Positions 8,177 through 18,516 of a stretch of DNA of 64,000 nucleotides are shown here, piece after piece. The notes under the pieces are model-generated. The model was not told the origin of the DNA. It ran no database searches and worked only from the letters and a program-made list of their open reading frames with translations. The first letter of the stretch is position 1; each line of letters opens with the position of its first letter. This DNA comes from Sphingomonas sp. IC081 (lineage in GTDB: Bacteria; Pseudomonadota; Alphaproteobacteria; Sphingomonadales; Sphingomonadaceae): contig NZ_CP029761.1 of assembly GCF_006874585.1 (NCBI RefSeq), positions 2,305,001 through 2,369,000 on the forward strand, given 5' to 3'. A program made the position numbers and the translations under genes.

Positions 8177-11100
8177 GTGAACACCACTCTGAAAAAGGCT
8201 GCTCTTCGCAGCGCGACCTGCGTCGCCGCGTTCGCCATCGGCACGACCGGCGCCTACGCGCAGGACGCCGAGGCTGATGCAGCCGCCGCCAACCCCGCAC
8301 AGGAAATCGTCGTTACCGGCTCGCTGATCCGTAACCCGAACCTGCAGTCGAACCCGGTTCTGACCACCACGGCAGACCAGATCGAACTGAAGCAGAGCAA
8401 CACTGCAGAAGACATTCTGCGTGAAATCCCCGGCATCGTTCCCAGCGTCGGCTCGGCCGTCAACAACGGCAACGGCGGCGCTTCGTTCGTCAACCTGCGC
8501 GGCCTGGGTTCCAACCGCAACCTCGTGCTGCTCAACGGCGACCGTCTGGTCCCGGCAGAACTGAACGGCCGTTTCGACCTTAACAACATCCCCGTCGCCC
8601 TGGTGGAACGCGTTGACGTTCTGACCGGCGGCGCGTCCACCACTTACGGTGCGGACGCCATCTCGGGTGTCGTCAACTTCATCGTCAAGTCCGACTTCAC
8701 GGGCCTGGAAGCCAACGTCTCGAACCAGATCACCGAACGCGGTGACGGTGCCTACGTGCGCGCCGACCTGACCATGGGTGCGGACTTCGACGACGGCAAG
8801 GGCAACGTGGTCTTCGCGGTCGGCTACCAGCAGTCGGACCCGGTCTACCAGGGTGACCGCGGCTTCGCCGCTTCGAGCATCGACTCGTACTCGGGCGCCA
8901 TCAGCGGCTCGGGCACCTCGAGCCCGTCGCGCTTCAGCAACGTCAACGCCCTGGGCGTCGACAACGGCAACGGCACCCGCCAGGTCACCGCTGACGGCAC
9001 CGGCTTCCGCACCACCAGCGCCTTCGACGCGTTCAACTTCAACCCGTACAACATCTTCCAGACGCCGTTCGAACGTTTCAACATGTTCGGCCAGGCCAAG
9101 TACGAAGTGAGCGACGCGGTCGAAGTCTACACGCGCGGCATCTTCTCGAAGAACACCGTCAAGACCATCATCGCGCCCTCGGGCTCGTTCAGCGGCCTCT
9201 CGGTCGTGATCCCGCTCAGCAACCCGTACATGACCGCTGCGCAGCGCAATGCCTTCTGCGCCCGCGACATGGACACGGCTGCCGGTGTCTACACCCCGCT
9301 CTACAGCCAGGCGGAATGCGACGCCGCTGCCGTGGCGACCGACCCGAACGATCCGAACTACCGCACGGTGACGACCGGTCTCTACCGTCGTGCCACCGAA
9401 TTCGGTCCGCGCGTCTCGGAATTCTCCACCACCTTCTTCGACTACAAGGCCGGTGCTCGCGGCGGCATCACCGACTCGATCAACTGGGACGTTTCGGGCG
9501 CCTACGGCGAATCCGAAAACATCCAGACCCAGAAGGGCTACTGGCTGAACAGCCGCGTCCGCAACGCGCTGCTCGCCACCAACACCGACACCTGCCTCGA
9601 CGGTTCGGATGACTGCGTCCCGCTCAACGTGTTCGGCCCCGACGGCTCGATCACCGACGCGATGAACCAGTACCTCACCGCCAACAGCCAGGTCGTCACC
9701 AAGACCTCGCTCGCGCAGGTCCGCGGCCTGATCAACGGTGACATCGGCTGGAACGTTCCCTGGGCCAGCGACAGCGTCGCTTTCGCTATCGGTGCCGAAT
9801 ACCGCAAGTACACCGCTTCGCAGGAATCCGATCTCCTGTCGCAGTCGGGTGACCTTGGCGGTTCGGGCGGCGCGTCGCCGAACATCTCGGGCGGCTACGA
9901 CGTCTACGAAGCCTACGGCGAACTCGTCGTGCCGATCGTCCAGGACAAGCCGTTCTTCGAAGAACTGACGGCTCAGGGCGGCGCTCGTTACTCGAGCTAC
10001 ACCGTCGATGCCCCGGGCAAGCCGGGCTACAACACCTGGACCTGGAACGTTGGCGGCACCTGGGCACCTGTCCGCGCCTTCAAGATCCGTGGTAACTATG
10101 CGCACGCCGTGCGCGCGCCCAACATCGCGGAACTGTTCGCGCCGAACAACACCGGCCTGACCAACCTTGCCGTCGATCCTTGCGCCGGCAGCGCTCCGCT
10201 GACCAACGCCAACCTGGCCGCGGTCTGCACCGCACAGGGCGGCGGCGCCTACCTCGGCCTGATCGAGAGCGATCCGGCCGGCCAGGTCAACGCCACTTCG
10301 GGCGGCAACCTTGCGCTGAAGCCCGAAAAGTCGAACAGCTGGAAGCTCGGCGCCGTGTTCCAGCCGGACTTCCTGCCCGGCTTCTCGGCAACGGTTGACT
10401 ACTACAACATCAAGGTCACCGACGCGATCACCTCGCCCACCCCGGGCGACGCGATCAGCGCCTGCTTCGACAACCTGACCGCCGCCAGCGCCACCAAGGA
10501 AGCTTGCACCATCATCCGGCGCGACCCCGCATCGGGTAACCTGATCGGTGAAGCCGCGACCACGCCGGGCCTGTTCCTGGGTCTCACCAACCAGGGTACG
10601 CTCAAGACCGACGGCATCGACTTCACGGTCAACTACGGTCATGACCTCGGCTTCGCCCAGCTCTCGCTCGCTCTGAACGGCAACTGGACCGGCAGCTCGA
10701 AGTTCAAGGCTTCGCCTTCCTCGATCAACCGTGACTGCGTCGGCTACTACTCGGTCAACTGCGCTTCCATTCAGCCCGAATGGCAGTTCTCCGAACGTAC
10801 CACGCTGTCGTTCAAGGACTTCGACGTGTCGCTCCTGTGGCGCTACATCGACAAGGTCACCTATGAACCGGCCGCCTATGCCGACGATCTGGCCGCTGCC
10901 CTAGCCGCAAACGAAGGCAAGCCGGCCTCGGCGCTGCCTTGCCCCGATCCGGAAGGCGCCGACGCCGGTGGCTGCATGGTCAATCCGGAATACCGCAAGA
11001 TTCCGGCCAAGAGCTACTTCGACCTGTCGGGCCGTGTTCACCTGAACGAAAACCTGACGCTGACGCTGACGGTGCAGAACCTGCTCGACACCAAGCCCAA

Positions 11101-11212
11101 GGTTGTCGGTTCGACGATCGGCGCCACCGCCTACAACAGCGGTAACGTCTACCCGTCGACCTACGACACCCTGGGTCGTCGTTACGCCGCGGCTCTGAAG
11201 TTCAACTTCTGA
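8177..11212 (+). CDS. TonB-dependent receptor, complete
   Basis: A 1011-aa outer-membrane receptor for energised uptake of an unknown ligand. Start GTG at 8177 gives a clean signal peptide (MNTTLKKAALRSATCVAAFAIGTTGAYAQ) behind AAGGGA; the frame is open further upstream. After a short acidic linker comes the TonB box-like EIVVTGSLI and a plug domain (ILREIPGIVPSVG, LRGLGSNRNLVLLNGDRLVP, VERVDVLTGGASTTYGADAISGVVNFIV). A long beta-barrel ends in GRRYAAALKFNF with a terminal aromatic residue. There is no STN domain. GGT, CGT and GCT codons are more frequent than in neighbours, which suggests high expression. A sulfotransferase-like protein and an Asp/Asn hydroxylase lie next to it. Confidence 0.93.
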   Translation: MNTTLKKAALRSATCVAAFAIGTTGAYAQDAEADAAAANPAQEIVVTGSLIRNPNLQSNPVLTTTADQIELKQSNTAEDILREIPGIVPSVGSAVNNGNGGASFVNLRGLGSNRNLVLLNGDRLVPAELNGRFDLNNIPVALVERVDVLTGGASTTYGADAISGVVNFIVKSDFTGLEANVSNQITERGDGAYVRADLTMGADFDDGKGNVVFAVGYQQSDPVYQGDRGFAASSIDSYSGAISGSGTSSPSRFSNVNALGVDNGNGTRQVTADGTGFRTTSAFDAFNFNPYNIFQTPFERFNMFGQAKYEVSDAVEVYTRGIFSKNTVKTIIAPSGSFSGLSVVIPLSNPYMTAAQRNAFCARDMDTAAGVYTPLYSQAECDAAAVATDPNDPNYRTVTTGLYRRATEFGPRVSEFSTTFFDYKAGARGGITDSINWDVSGAYGESENIQTQKGYWLNSRVRNALLATNTDTCLDGSDDCVPLNVFGPDGSITDAMNQYLTANSQVVTKTSLAQVRGLINGDIGWNVPWASDSVAFAIGAEYRKYTASQESDLLSQSGDLGGSGGASPNISGGYDVYEAYGELVVPIVQDKPFFEELTAQGGARYSSYTVDAPGKPGYNTWTWNVGGTWAPVRAFKIRGNYAHAVRAPNIAELFAPNNTGLTNLAVDPCAGSAPLTNANLAAVCTAQGGGAYLGLIESDPAGQVNATSGGNLALKPEKSNSWKLGAVFQPDFLPGFSATVDYYNIKVTDAITSPTPGDAISACFDNLTAASATKEACTIIRRDPASGNLIGEAATTPGLFLGLTNQGTLKTDGIDFTVNYGHDLGFAQLSLALNGNWTGSSKFKASPSSINRDCVGYYSVNCASIQPEWQFSERTTLSFKDFDVSLLWRYIDKVTYEPAAYADDLAAALAANEGKPASALPCPDPEGADAGGCMVNPEYRKIPAKSYFDLSGRVHLNENLTLTLTVQNLLDTKPKVVGSTIGATAYNSGNVYPSTYDTLGRRYAAALKFNF

Positions 11213-11233
11213 TCTGTGCGCTAAGCCAAAAGG

Positions 11234-11264
11234 AAAGGGCCGGTGGAAACACCGGCCCTTTTTT
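11234..11264 (+). terminator. Rho-independent terminator after the TonB receptor
   Basis: A perfect 12-bp stem, AAAGGGCCGGTG / CACCGGCCCTTT, with a GAAA tetraloop and T-run. Ends expression of the receptor gene. Confidence 0.95.
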
Positions 11265-11316
11265 GTCCTCACGTCGTGGCACCGCGCGCTCCCCGAGGCG
11301 GGCGCGCGCGCACTGC

Positions 11317-12348
11317 CTAAGCCAGAAGCGGCCGCGACAGGGTCATCGGCACACCGGCATTCGCCGCGAGCACGGAAGCCCAATGGGCGACCTTCTCGAT
11401 TTCCTCGCCGTGCACCCGCAGCCCTTCCCTCGCCTGCCGTTCCCGCTGCCCCGCCTCGAAGGACGCACCGTTCTTGGCATCGCGCGTGAAGATCGGGCCG
11501 CCGACAATCTCCGAGATCGTCTCGCGCGACATCGGCACCGAAAACAGTCCGGCCAGCGCGACAAGCGCATCGATCGGCCGGGCCACCAGGACTTCGCTAT
11601 CGAGCGTCGCCACCCGGTCGCCGTATTGCGCGGTCAGTGCTTCGAACTGGCGCTGCTGCGCCAGCCAGCCCACCGCCGCCACCTGAATATCGGTCAACCC
11701 GAGGTACTGCTCGCGCGCCAGACCGAGCGGCGCCAGCATGCCTTCAAGCTCCAGCTTCTGGAACAGGTCGCGCACCCACAGGCGCCCCCACATGCCCTTG
11801 CGCGCGATCGAGGCGAGATAGGTCTCCAGCGGCGCGTGAAGCAGCAAGGCCCGCGCCTGCGGCCGTAGCGCCAGAATCCCCGGGATCAGCGCATTGACCA
11901 CGTTGGACGGCTTGACGACAACCGCCTCTGCGGGGCCGAACGGCCGCGCCAGCATGTGCAGGCTGTGGTCCAGCACCCGCGCCACATCAGGCCCCTTGGC
12001 ACCGCGATGGCGCCAGCCGACGATGTCGTTGAGCAGCGTCGGCTCCTTGAGGCCGATCGACAGCCCGGGACTGTCGAAAGCCGCAGCCAGCAGGGTCGAG
12101 CAACAATAGGCCGAATGGAACACGAAATGGAGCGGCGCGGCTGCCGGTGCATGGGCCATGACGTCGGCACGGCGCAGCACCAGGCGCCCCTGATCGCCCA
12201 GATGTTCATCGGTCAGGAACGGAATCTGGCCGTGGCCCGCGCGCGGCAGCCGGTGAAAATGAAAGGCGTCGTGTCCTGGATCGTAGCGGTGCGCCAACCA
12301 TTGGGCATCCTTCACGACATCGCGGATCTGCAGCTGGGTATCGGTCAT
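11317..12348 (-). CDS. Sulfotransferase-like P-loop protein
   Basis: A 343-aa cytoplasmic protein. The ATG at 12348 is preferred over a GTG at 12366 because AAGG lies upstream. The fold is suggested by a hydrophobic strand and P-loop-like FVFHSAYCCSTLLAAAFD (residues 75-92) and by AVVVKPSNVVNALIPGIL, as in sulfotransferase-family proteins annotated beside TPR or hydroxylase genes. The loop HSAYCCSTLL departs from the usual PAPS-binding pattern, so enzymatic activity is uncertain. It is divergent from the TPR-hydroxylase gene (122 bp) and convergent with the receptor gene. The biological role is unknown. Confidence 0.65.
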   Translation of the reverse strand: MTDTQLQIRDVVKDAQWLAHRYDPGHDAFHFHRLPRAGHGQIPFLTDEHLGDQGRLVLRRADVMAHAPAAAPLHFVFHSAYCCSTLLAAAFDSPGLSIGLKEPTLLNDIVGWRHRGAKGPDVARVLDHSLHMLARPFGPAEAVVVKPSNVVNALIPGILALRPQARALLLHAPLETYLASIARKGMWGRLWVRDLFQKLELEGMLAPLGLAREQYLGLTDIQVAAVGWLAQQRQFEALTAQYGDRVATLDSEVLVARPIDALVALAGLFSVPMSRETISEIVGGPIFTRDAKNGASFEAGQRERQAREGLRVHGEEIEKVAHWASVLAANAGVPMTLSRPLLA

Positions 12349-12470
12349 CCCTATCAGCCTTCGCACGCGTCTTCCCGCCTTACAAGAGCGCTCCGATTCT
12401 GCCCGTTGCCCGCGCGGAAACTTGTGCTAGCGATCGTGTCATCAGCCCCTGACGGGGCGGGGGGACTTAC

Positions 12471-13760
12471 ATGAACACGATCGTCACACGCCTGTTTCAA
12501 CAAGCCGTGCAGGCACGCCAGACCGGGCAGGTGCAAGAAGCCCGCAGCAAGCTGGAAGAAGCGCTGCAACATCAACCCGGCATGCCGCAGGCGCTCAACC
12601 TGCTCGGCCTGATCGCGCTCGACGGCAAGGACTTTGCCGCAGCCCGCGAGCATTTCCGGGGTGCGGCGCAGAGCGATCCCGGCGAAGCCGCGCTCTGGAT
12701 GAACCTTGCCTCGGCCGAGCGCGGACGGGACGATAGCGAAGGCGAACGCGCGGCGCTGCGCCAGGCGATCGCCATCGACCAGCGCAACCTCATGGCGCAG
12801 ATCCGCATGGGCCAGTTGCAGCAAAGGCTGGACGAACGGCAGGATGCGGCCGACACCTGGGGCAAGGTGCTCGCACTCACGGCCGGGCTTGCCGACATTC
12901 CGCCCGGACTCGCCGAAATGCTCGAACAGGGCAAGCGCTTCCTCCAGGCGCACAAGGCCGATTTCGCCGCCTATGTCGAAGCGGGTCTGGCCGACCAACT
13001 GAGCGGGGCCGACGAAACGACCCGCCGCCGTTTCCAGGCCTGCCTCGACCGCGAATTCAACCGCCGCACCTTGTTCCAGAACCACTGCTCGGGACTGCAC
13101 TATCCGTTCCTGCCGGCCGACGAATTCTTCGACCGCAAGCACTTTGCCTGGATGAGCGACCTGGAGGCAAAAACCGAGGCCATCCGCAGCGAATTCCTGG
13201 CACTGATGGCCGGGAGCGGCAAGGATGTGCGCCCTTACCTGCAGCAGGAGGCGGGAACACCGCAGAACAAGTGGACCGCGCTCGACCAGTCGCTCGACTG
13301 GGGCGCGGTGTTCCTCTGGGAATATGGCAAGCGCAACGACGCGGTATGCGATGCCTGCCCGCAGACGGCCGCCGCGCTGGAAGCGATCCCCCGCCCGGAC
13401 ATCCCCGGCCGCACGCCCTCGGCGTTTTTCTCGCTGCTGAAACCCGGCAGCCGGATCCCGCCCCATACCGGGGTGACCAACAGCCGCGCCATCATCCACC
13501 TGCCCCTGATCGTTCCGCCCGGTTGCGGTTTCCGGGTCGGCGGAGAGACCCGGAGCTGGCGCGAAGGCGCGGCCTTCGCCTTCGACGACACGATAGAACA
13601 CGAAGCCTGGAACGACAGCGATCATTTGCGGGTCGTTTTGATATTTGACGTCTGGAATCCGCATTTGTCCCTTGCGGAGCAGATGTTATTACAGCAATTC
13701 TACGCTACGGCTGACGACAGCAAGACAAAGTCCGACAGACAGGCGCTGCCCGCGATCTGA
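12471..13760 (+). CDS. TPR protein with aspartyl/asparaginyl beta-hydroxylase domain
   Basis: A 429-aa protein with two parts. Residues 1-150 form TPR repeats (ALNLLGLIALDGKDFAAAREHF, LWMNLASAERGRDDSEGERAAL). Residues about 255-400 form the Asp/Asn beta-hydroxylase domain, a double-stranded beta-helix Fe(II)/2-oxoglutarate oxygenase. The likely iron ligands are H332 (IPPHTG) and H377 (IEHEAWN), with R387 (HLRVVLIFDVW) for 2-oxoglutarate. In this family the third iron ligand is often missing. It probably hydroxylates Asp or Asn in a protein or peptide. The substrate is unknown; the receptor next door or its ligand is a candidate (inference). Confidence 0.85.
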   Translation: MNTIVTRLFQQAVQARQTGQVQEARSKLEEALQHQPGMPQALNLLGLIALDGKDFAAAREHFRGAAQSDPGEAALWMNLASAERGRDDSEGERAALRQAIAIDQRNLMAQIRMGQLQQRLDERQDAADTWGKVLALTAGLADIPPGLAEMLEQGKRFLQAHKADFAAYVEAGLADQLSGADETTRRRFQACLDREFNRRTLFQNHCSGLHYPFLPADEFFDRKHFAWMSDLEAKTEAIRSEFLALMAGSGKDVRPYLQQEAGTPQNKWTALDQSLDWGAVFLWEYGKRNDAVCDACPQTAAALEAIPRPDIPGRTPSAFFSLLKPGSRIPPHTGVTNSRAIIHLPLIVPPGCGFRVGGETRSWREGAAFAFDDTIEHEAWNDSDHLRVVLIFDVWNPHLSLAEQMLLQQFYATADDSKTKSDRQALPAI

Positions 13761-13827
13761 TCCGGGAAGACAGCACGCGAATTGGCGGAAGCCTCGAACG
13801 GTCTCTTGATCTCCAAGGAGTTGTTTC

Positions 13828-14085
13828 ATGAAAGTACTCAAAGCCATCCTCTTGACCGGCCTGGCTGTCGTGGCCATGCCGGCACTTGCGGATAATCCGC
13901 CCAAGCCCGACCGCAATGCCCCCAACGCCGTCCGCTGCAAGCAGCTGACGGAAACCGGCTCGCTCGTGGTCAAGAAGCGCATCTGCAAGACCAATGCGGA
14001 ATGGCGTGCCATCCGCGAACAGCAGAGCCAGGACGCGGACGACCTGATCACCCGCAACCGCGCCGGGATGAATCCGAACGGCTAA
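13828..14085 (+). CDS. Small secreted cysteine-containing protein
   Basis: An 85-aa precursor with signal peptide MKVLKAILLTGLAVVAMPALA and a mature part of about 64 residues holding two cysteines (VRCKQLTETGSLVVKKRICKT), followed by NAEWRAIREQQSQDADDLI. AAGGAG precedes the ATG. The family is not recognised by function; periplasmic location is inferred. It follows the hydroxylase gene by 67 bp on the same strand, and its stop lies directly at the foot of a structured RNA region. Confidence 0.75.
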   Translation: MKVLKAILLTGLAVVAMPALADNPPKPDRNAPNAVRCKQLTETGSLVVKKRICKTNAEWRAIREQQSQDADDLITRNRAGMNPNG

Positions 14086-14086
14086 G

Positions 14087-14244
14087 GCGTTTTCTCATCA
14101 GGGGGAATCACCTGATGACCCGGAAAACGCGTGAAACCGAAATCTTGGGGCAGCTCATCCGATGCAATCGGATCAACAGCCCCAAGACCTTGGTCAGGAC
14201 GACCGGAAGCAAAAGGCCCTCCGCTTCATGCGGCGGGCCTTTTT
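14087..14244 (+). ncRNA. Candidate structured RNA with three hairpins
   Basis: Three stem-loops lie in a row after a stop codon. The first has arms GCGTTTTC and GAAAACGC (14087-14094, 14123-14130) enclosing TCATCAGG / CCTGATGA. The second has TCTTGGGGC / GCCCCAAGA (14143-14151, 14179-14187) enclosing TCCGAT / ATCGGA. The third is a Rho-independent terminator at 14211-14244. It could be an independent small RNA or a stable 3' end of the preceding mRNA. No known family was matched by eye, and no clear promoter was seen. Confidence 0.55.
14211..14244 (+). terminator. Rho-independent terminator of the structured RNA region
   Basis: AAAAGGCCCTCCGC pairs with GCGGCGGGCCTTTT with one mismatch, loop TTCAT, then a T-run. 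Last hairpin of the candidate RNA. Confidence 0.88.
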
Positions 14245-14402
14245 CCTTGAAACTCAAAGTCCGTGCCCGGTCCGGCCCTGTCACCGCAATGCACACCGCA
14301 GCGCAAACGAGGCGCCAGGATTCCCCAAGCGCGGTTTTGCAAATGCGGCGCCCTGCTGTAGGCACATCGCCAGTCTCAACGATACAGGGAGCACACCAGG
14401 TC

Positions 14403-14960
14403 ATGCGCATCGGGGGCAACAGCCTTTTGTCCGTTCTTTCGCTCGGAGGCCTGTGCCTGGGCCTCCTGCTCCCGGAGGCGGGAGCGGCGAAGGATGCTCC
14501 CACGGCCGCGCCGCCCGATCTTCAGAGGCTGGAAACCTGCCGGTCGATCGCGTCGGACGCCGAGCGGCTCGCCTGTTTCGACCGCGAAAGCGCGGTGTTT
14601 GCCCAGTCCGTCGATTCCGGAAAGCTGCGCGTCATCGACAATGAAGGGGTGAAGGAAATCCGTCGTTCGCTCTTCGGGTTCTCGCTTCCCCGCATCGGGC
14701 TGTTCGGCGGCAATGAAGAGGAAGCCGCCGGCGAACAGGTCAACAAGATCCAGAGCACGCTGGTAGCGGTCAAACAGATCGCCAACGGCAAGATCTGGTT
14801 CCGTCTTTCCGACGGCGCCGAATGGCAGACCAACGATCCCCTCGGCACCGCGCGCATGCCCGCTTCCGGCCAGACGATCGAACTCGAGAAAGCCGCGCTC
14901 GGCTCCTACTGGGCACGCTTCGAGACGATCCGCGCCATGAAGGCACACCGCGTGAACTGA
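14403..14960 (+). CDS. Secreted hypothetical protein with CRSIASDAERLACFD motif
   Basis: A 185-aa precursor with an N-terminal hydrophobic signal (LLSVLSLGGLCLGLLLPEAGAA). The mature part begins with a two-cysteine motif (LETCRSIASDAERLACFDRES), widespread in small proteobacterial envelope proteins of unknown role. A later segment (TLVAVKQIANGKIWFRLSDGAEWQTND) looks like a small beta domain. The frame is open upstream to 14001, but only the ATG at 14403 gives a signal peptide. Function is not known. Confidence 0.75.
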   Translation: MRIGGNSLLSVLSLGGLCLGLLLPEAGAAKDAPTAAPPDLQRLETCRSIASDAERLACFDRESAVFAQSVDSGKLRVIDNEGVKEIRRSLFGFSLPRIGLFGGNEEEAAGEQVNKIQSTLVAVKQIANGKIWFRLSDGAEWQTNDPLGTARMPASGQTIELEKAALGSYWARFETIRAMKAHRVN

Positions 14961-14979
14961 TCGCCTGAACTGATCGCCT
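14954..14979 (+). repeat. 13-bp tandem duplication at a stop codon
   Basis: GAACTGATCGCCT occurs twice head to tail and includes the TGA of the preceding gene. It is probably a slippage product without function. Confidence 0.7.
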
Positions 14980-15053
14980 GAACGGAGATAGGGGCCGGAC
15001 GCTGATGCGCCCGGCCCCCGCCTGTTCGTTTCTGGGCTATCCTTGCCGGTCGA

Positions 15054-17633
<2,580 letters not shown>

Positions 17634-17660
17634 GGTCGTGAATGCCTCCTGACCTCGATT

Positions 17661-17688
17661 ATATAGTGTTGCATATATGCAACACAAG
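17661..17688 (-). promoter_or_regulatory. RpoH-type promoter of clpB overlapping a 20-bp palindrome
   Basis: Read on the minus strand, CTTG (17688-17685) is followed after 17 bases by ACTATAT (17667-17661). This matches the alphaproteobacterial heat-shock pattern CTTG-N17/18-CYTATNT except for the first -10 base. The spacer is filled by a perfect palindrome, GTGTTGCATATATGCAACAC at 17666-17685, which could bind a dimeric regulator. The predicted transcript start is about 20 bases before the clpB ATG. Confidence 0.65.
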
Positions 17689-17962
17689 TGCCTCTCTGAA
17701 GATTTTCAGAATGTCGGGAAACCGCGGGTTTCGCATTGATTTCGCACAATTGCCTCGATCGAATCGCCCCGGGACGGCCCTTAGATGGGAGCGCCCCACG
17801 CGATTGCCAGTGCCAATCGACCGCAGGCGTTCGCACCCGGTCGAACACCGCCGCGTCGCCGGGGCGTTGAACGCGCCGCTCGTGCAAGGAAGGCTTGGCG
17901 CGGGAGCAACCCTTGCATAGCCTCTGCGCCCACAACCAGACCAACCGGAAGAGGCATCGACA

Positions 17963-18418
17963 GTGGCGAAATTCACCCCCCAACAGGCTGCGGACGTGCT
18001 GGCGATCAAGCAGGTCGTCTATGAATGGGGCGACGAACTCGACATCCACAACGGCCTCGAAATGCGAAAGGCGGACGTCCTGGCCGAAGACGTCGCCTAC
18101 AATGTCGGCGGCGAATGGCGCGAAGGACTGCAGGCGGTCGAAGCCTTCTACCAGGGCCGTGCCGAAGCCCTGCGTGCCGGCGCCGGACTGATGACGATGC
18201 GCCACATCATCACCTCGCTGCGGGTCTCGTTCGACGATGCGGACAAGGCCAGCGTCGGCTACCTGCTGGTGTTCTTCGCCGCCGCCGGCGAGGGACCGTT
18301 CGACACCTATTGCGACCCGCTGGCCGTGGCCGACGTGAAGATGGAATGCCGCCGCGATGCCGATGGCGAATGGCGCATCACCCGCTTCGATTCGGGGCAG
18401 ATCTTCCGGCGCGGCTGA
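17963..18418 (+). CDS. NTF2/SnoaL-like protein
   Basis: A 151-aa protein of the NTF2-like fold: an N-terminal helix (QAADVLAIKQVVYEWGDELD), then AEDVAYNVGGEWREGLQAVEAFYQGRAEAL, MRHIITSLRVSFDD and the end DGEWRITRFDSGQIFRRG. Members include small isomerases, dehydratases and ligand-binding proteins; the substrate is unknown. The start is GTG behind GGAAGAGG. It is divergent from clpB, with 329 bp that hold the clpB promoter and nothing else recognised. The M16 peptidase gene follows on the same strand after about 100 bp. Confidence 0.8.
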   Translation: MAKFTPQQAADVLAIKQVVYEWGDELDIHNGLEMRKADVLAEDVAYNVGGEWREGLQAVEAFYQGRAEALRAGAGLMTMRHIITSLRVSFDDADKASVGYLLVFFAAAGEGPFDTYCDPLAVADVKMECRRDADGEWRITRFDSGQIFRRG

Positions 18419-18516
18419 TCCGATTTTGCGCAAGGCGACGACGCCGGTCGAGCGCCGTTGCCTTCCAAGCGATTGAAACTCTGGTCAGCCGCGATCAACG
18501 TGATAGACCTTGGGTC

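Noticed and set aside
8066..10642. 858-codon open frame antisense to the TonB receptor
   Set aside because: It is Arg/Asp/Gly/Val-rich with no domain and mirrors the codon pattern of the real gene; long antisense frames are expected in GC-rich DNA.
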